Below are positions 63,744-64,000 of a stretch of 64,000 nt of DNA, one piece after another. The notes under the pieces were generated by a model. The model was not told where the DNA came from and did no database searches. It worked only from the letters and a program-made list of their open reading frames with translations. A program made the position numbers and the translations under genes. This DNA is from Desulfosoma caldarium (GTDB lineage Bacteria > Desulfobacterota > Syntrophobacteria > Syntrophobacterales > DSM-9756), in NCBI RefSeq assembly GCF_003751385.1, contig NZ_RJVA01000011.1, positions 316,412 through 380,411 of the forward strand, read 5' to 3'. Within the stretch, counting starts at the first letter, position 1, and each line of letters begins with the position of its first letter.

Positions 63744-64000
63744 TCACAAATCAAGATTTGACTCCACGCTCAAGTGAGCGGCTTCCTGCGCCAGCTGTTC
63801 CGGTTTGAGCGACGTATGGGCGAAAAGCGTGCGTTCCAGGGTCTTGTAGAGCTGCCAGCGGCGCTTGAGATGGGCCAGTTTTTCGGGTGTGGTGCCGTAG
63901 CGGGCCAGCAAGTCCTCAAACCTTTCGTCCAGCAGCACAATGGCTTCGTGCTTGACGCGCTTGTCGGCGTAGTTGACCACGATGGACTCGGAAAAAGGGG
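63744..64000 (-). CDS. HD-domain phosphohydrolase-like protein (partial, runs off right edge)
   Basis: The minus-strand frame is open from the right edge to a stop at 63744, giving about 85 C-terminal residues. VVNYADKRVKHEAIVLLDER and the following FEDLLARYG match the C-terminal part of small HD/HDIG domain proteins, where the ADKRV aspartate completes the metal site. The N-terminal HD motif lies outside the window. It precedes ddl by 22 bases on the same strand, so they probably form an operon. Confidence 0.65.
   Translation of the reverse strand, partial: PFSESIVVNYADKRVKHEAIVLLDERFEDLLARYGTTPEKLAHLKRRWQLYKTLERTLFAHTSLKPEQLAQEAAHLSVESNLDL

Noticed and set aside
1-64000. CRISPR arrays, prophage genes, integrases, toxin-antitoxin or defence clusters
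   Set aside because: I looked for repeated units and hallmark proteins on both strands and found none apart from the degenerate IS481 element.

Overview
The window is GC-rich, gene-dense bacterial chromosome. The gene content suggests an anaerobic Desulfobacterota bacterium, possibly a sulfate-reducing or syntrophic Syntrophobacteraceae member: a complete complex I cluster with HndC-like NuoF, membrane subunits of a Na+-pumping decarboxylase beside an ADP-forming acyl-CoA synthetase, UbiA/UbiE/UbiD quinone genes, and a branched-chain amino acid ABC operon. The taxonomic call is an inference from gene content; no rRNA gene is present.

Layout. 1-7.5 kb: a very long M14 peptidase gene running off the left edge (minus strand), an AmpG-like muropeptide importer, a lysine-2,3-aminomutase-family radical SAM enzyme, and a cysteine synthase fused to a cysteinyl-tRNA-synthetase-like domain that has lost its catalytic motifs. 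7.5-8.5 kb holds no gene I can support, only promoters. 8.5-21.2 kb: panE; a ubiA-ubiE-ubiD operon (minus) for late menaquinone steps; rlmD, mrcB, a TPR lipoprotein and an AI-2E-family protein (plus); leuA (minus), preceded by a leucine-rich leader peptide and an intrinsic terminator, which is a textbook attenuator. A 48-residue membrane protein gene lies just upstream of the leader. 21.2-28.9 kb: CCA/poly(A) polymerase-type nucleotidyltransferase, queuosine salvage enzyme, livKHMGF and its terminator. 28.9-34 kb (minus): one transcription unit running acyl-CoA synthetase (ADP-forming), cyclic-nucleotide-binding-domain protein, OadG-like, OadB, and a decayed CBS-ACT gene. 34-37.8 kb: proC, a GNAT acetyltransferase, a receiver protein and a soluble receiver-kinase. 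37.9-53.4 kb: nuoE-F-A-B-C-D-H-I-J-K-L-M-N, then a NuoF-like protein without its FMN/NADH domain, then nuoG. 53.4-54.7 kb: a wrecked IS481-type element. 54.7-64 kb: dprA, topA, prepilin peptidase, rsmE, an acidic zinc-ribbon protein, tRNA-Phe, an unknown protein, a nucleoside-recognition (Gate) membrane protein, ddl, and the C-terminal part of an HD-domain protein off the right edge.

How the genes work together. The nuo cluster, the quinone genes and the Na+ pump parts point to respiratory or reverse electron transport with ion-gradient coupling. AmpG, M14 peptidase, MrcB and Ddl touch peptidoglycan synthesis or recycling. LeuA, Liv, ProC, PanE and the CysK fusion belong to amino acid and cofactor supply. 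The points most worth a second look are the CysK/pseudo-CysRS fusion, the leu attenuator with its small upstream genes, the split NADH module with an FMN-less NuoF paralogue, and the acyl-CoA synthetase/Na+ pump operon.
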